Positions 5,388 through 5,983 of a stretch of 5,983 nt of DNA are shown piece after piece. The DNA is taken from NCBI GenBank assembly GCA_903909905.1, contig CAIVXP010000036.1, forward strand, positions 1-5,983, in the 5' to 3' direction. How positions within the stretch are numbered: position 1 is the stretch's first letter; every line of letters starts with the position of its first letter. The notes beneath the pieces were generated by a model that worked only from the letters and a program-made list of their open reading frames with translations, was not told where the DNA came from and made no database searches. This stretch comes from Akkermansiaceae bacterium (lineage in GTDB: Bacteria; Verrucomicrobiota; Verrucomicrobiia; Verrucomicrobiales; Akkermansiaceae). The translations under genes were made by a program, and so were the position numbers.

Positions 5388-5983
5388 GACAGCGTTTCAA
5401 CGATGAGGCCGAATTCCGATACGCCCGTGACTTTCACTGGCGTGCCTGCTTCGGCAAAACCCATGGCGAGTTTCGCCTCGTATCGTTTGCCGGAAATCTC
5501 GACTTGTCCACTCGGGAAAAGTGCGGTGGTCGCTTTGCCGCTTTGGCCTAACAGATTTTCCGCGCTACCGGGCGACGCTACGCTACCGAGCGGAGTTGCA
5601 ACATTGGGTTCGCCGCCGACCACGCTTTCCAAAACCATGCCGCCCCAAGGTCCGCCTTTGGGCAAAAACCTGAGCAACACCCAAAACGCCGCGATCGCCA
5701 ATGCGGCACCTGCCAGCACATTGGCGAGCGGTCGCAGCAGGACATTTCCCGAAATTGTCACCGGCTCGCCCGGCCACAGGTCGAGCATCATCCACACGAG
5801 GGAGGCCAGGATCATCGTCACGCCGGTAAGGGCAGCGATCATCGTGCCGGGAAACAGAAAGACATCGATAATCACCAATGAGACGCCGAGCGCGAAGAGC
5901 AGGACGGGCTCGTGCCCTGACAGACCCGCGACATGGTGACCAAAAAACACGATGCCCAAAAGAATTGCGCCGCTGATGCCAAA
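5384..5983 (-). CDS. NfeD-family protein, C-terminal part (N-terminus outside window)
   Basis: The frame is open to the right edge, giving 199 visible residues beginning FGISGAILLGIVFFGHH. No start is needed inside the window: the TTG at 5959 reads as an internal leucine. Several membrane helices are seen (AILLGIVFFG, PVLLFALGVSLVIIDVFLF with PGTM, ALTGVTMILASLVWMMLDL, ALAIAAFWVLLRFL). They are followed by a linker and a C-terminal OB-type domain ([48 protein letters not shown]). The arrangement matches the C-terminal half of long NfeD proteins, which usually carry an N-terminal ClpP-class serine protease (SppA-like) domain. Whether that domain is present cannot be seen here. It is the first visible gene of the nfeD-nfeD-floA operon and overlaps the next by four bases. 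Confidence 0.85.
   Translation of the reverse strand, partial: FGISGAILLGIVFFGHHVAGLSGHEPVLLFALGVSLVIIDVFLFPGTMIAALTGVTMILASLVWMMLDLWPGEPVTISGNVLLRPLANVLAGAALAIAAFWVLLRFLPKGGPWGGMVLESVVGGEPNVATPLGSVASPGSAENLLGQSGKATTALFPSGQVEISGKRYEAKLAMGFAEAGTPVKVTGVSEFGLIVETLS

Noticed and set aside
5073..5939. A 288-residue + strand frame opposite the two nfeD-like genes
   Set aside because: It is antisense to two clear NfeD genes, has low-complexity Arg/Ala/Ser/Pro composition and shows no domain. It is a shadow of GC-rich coding sequence.
1..5983. CRISPR array, tRNA or rRNA genes, transposase
   Set aside because: No regularly spaced repeats, cloverleaf pattern, rRNA signature or transposase motif was seen on either strand.

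Overview
This window most likely comes from a member of the Verrucomicrobiota. Evidence for this is a PEP-CTERM sorting signal, a pseudopilin of the abundant verrucomicrobial single-gene type, a secreted protein with the DPDxDG...LNP C-terminal module common in that phylum, an NfeD-NfeD-FloA operon, and weak or absent Shine-Dalgarno sequences. The phylum assignment is an inference from protein style; no rRNA gene is present.

Left (1-486): the 3' end of a YqgF/RuvX-type nuclease gene runs in on the + strand. The roughly 310-base gap between it and the next gene, which converges on it, is filled by a compact, highly foldable sequence (about 171-486). It contains at least six short hairpins and has imperfect inverted ends, and looks like a mobile or dispersed non-coding element. 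Its right end supplies the stop codon of the neighbouring gene.

Centre (465-3325): a small secretion/surface locus. On the minus strand, a pseudopilin-like gene overlaps by 4 bases (ATGA) a secreted protein with a choice-of-anchor M-like (TIGR03769-like) domain. Divergent from them on the + strand is a second protein of the same domain type, with a PEP-CTERM tail. The roughly 150-base divergent region holds two nearly identical copies of a TTGCATATTWTTTGCA box. The copies face opposite ways, each immediately upstream of a -10-like hexamer for one of the two transcription units. This suggests one regulator controls both units. The + gene ends in two hairpins, the second a textbook intrinsic terminator.

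Right (3400-5983): a minus-strand operon reads nfeD-like (long form, entering from the right edge), nfeD-like (short form), floA, and a small membrane-anchored protein of unknown function. It matches the known pairing of NfeD proteins with flotillin-like FloA in membrane microdomains.

The two points most worth following up are the paired divergent boxes between the two choice-of-anchor M-like units, and the structured 171-486 element.
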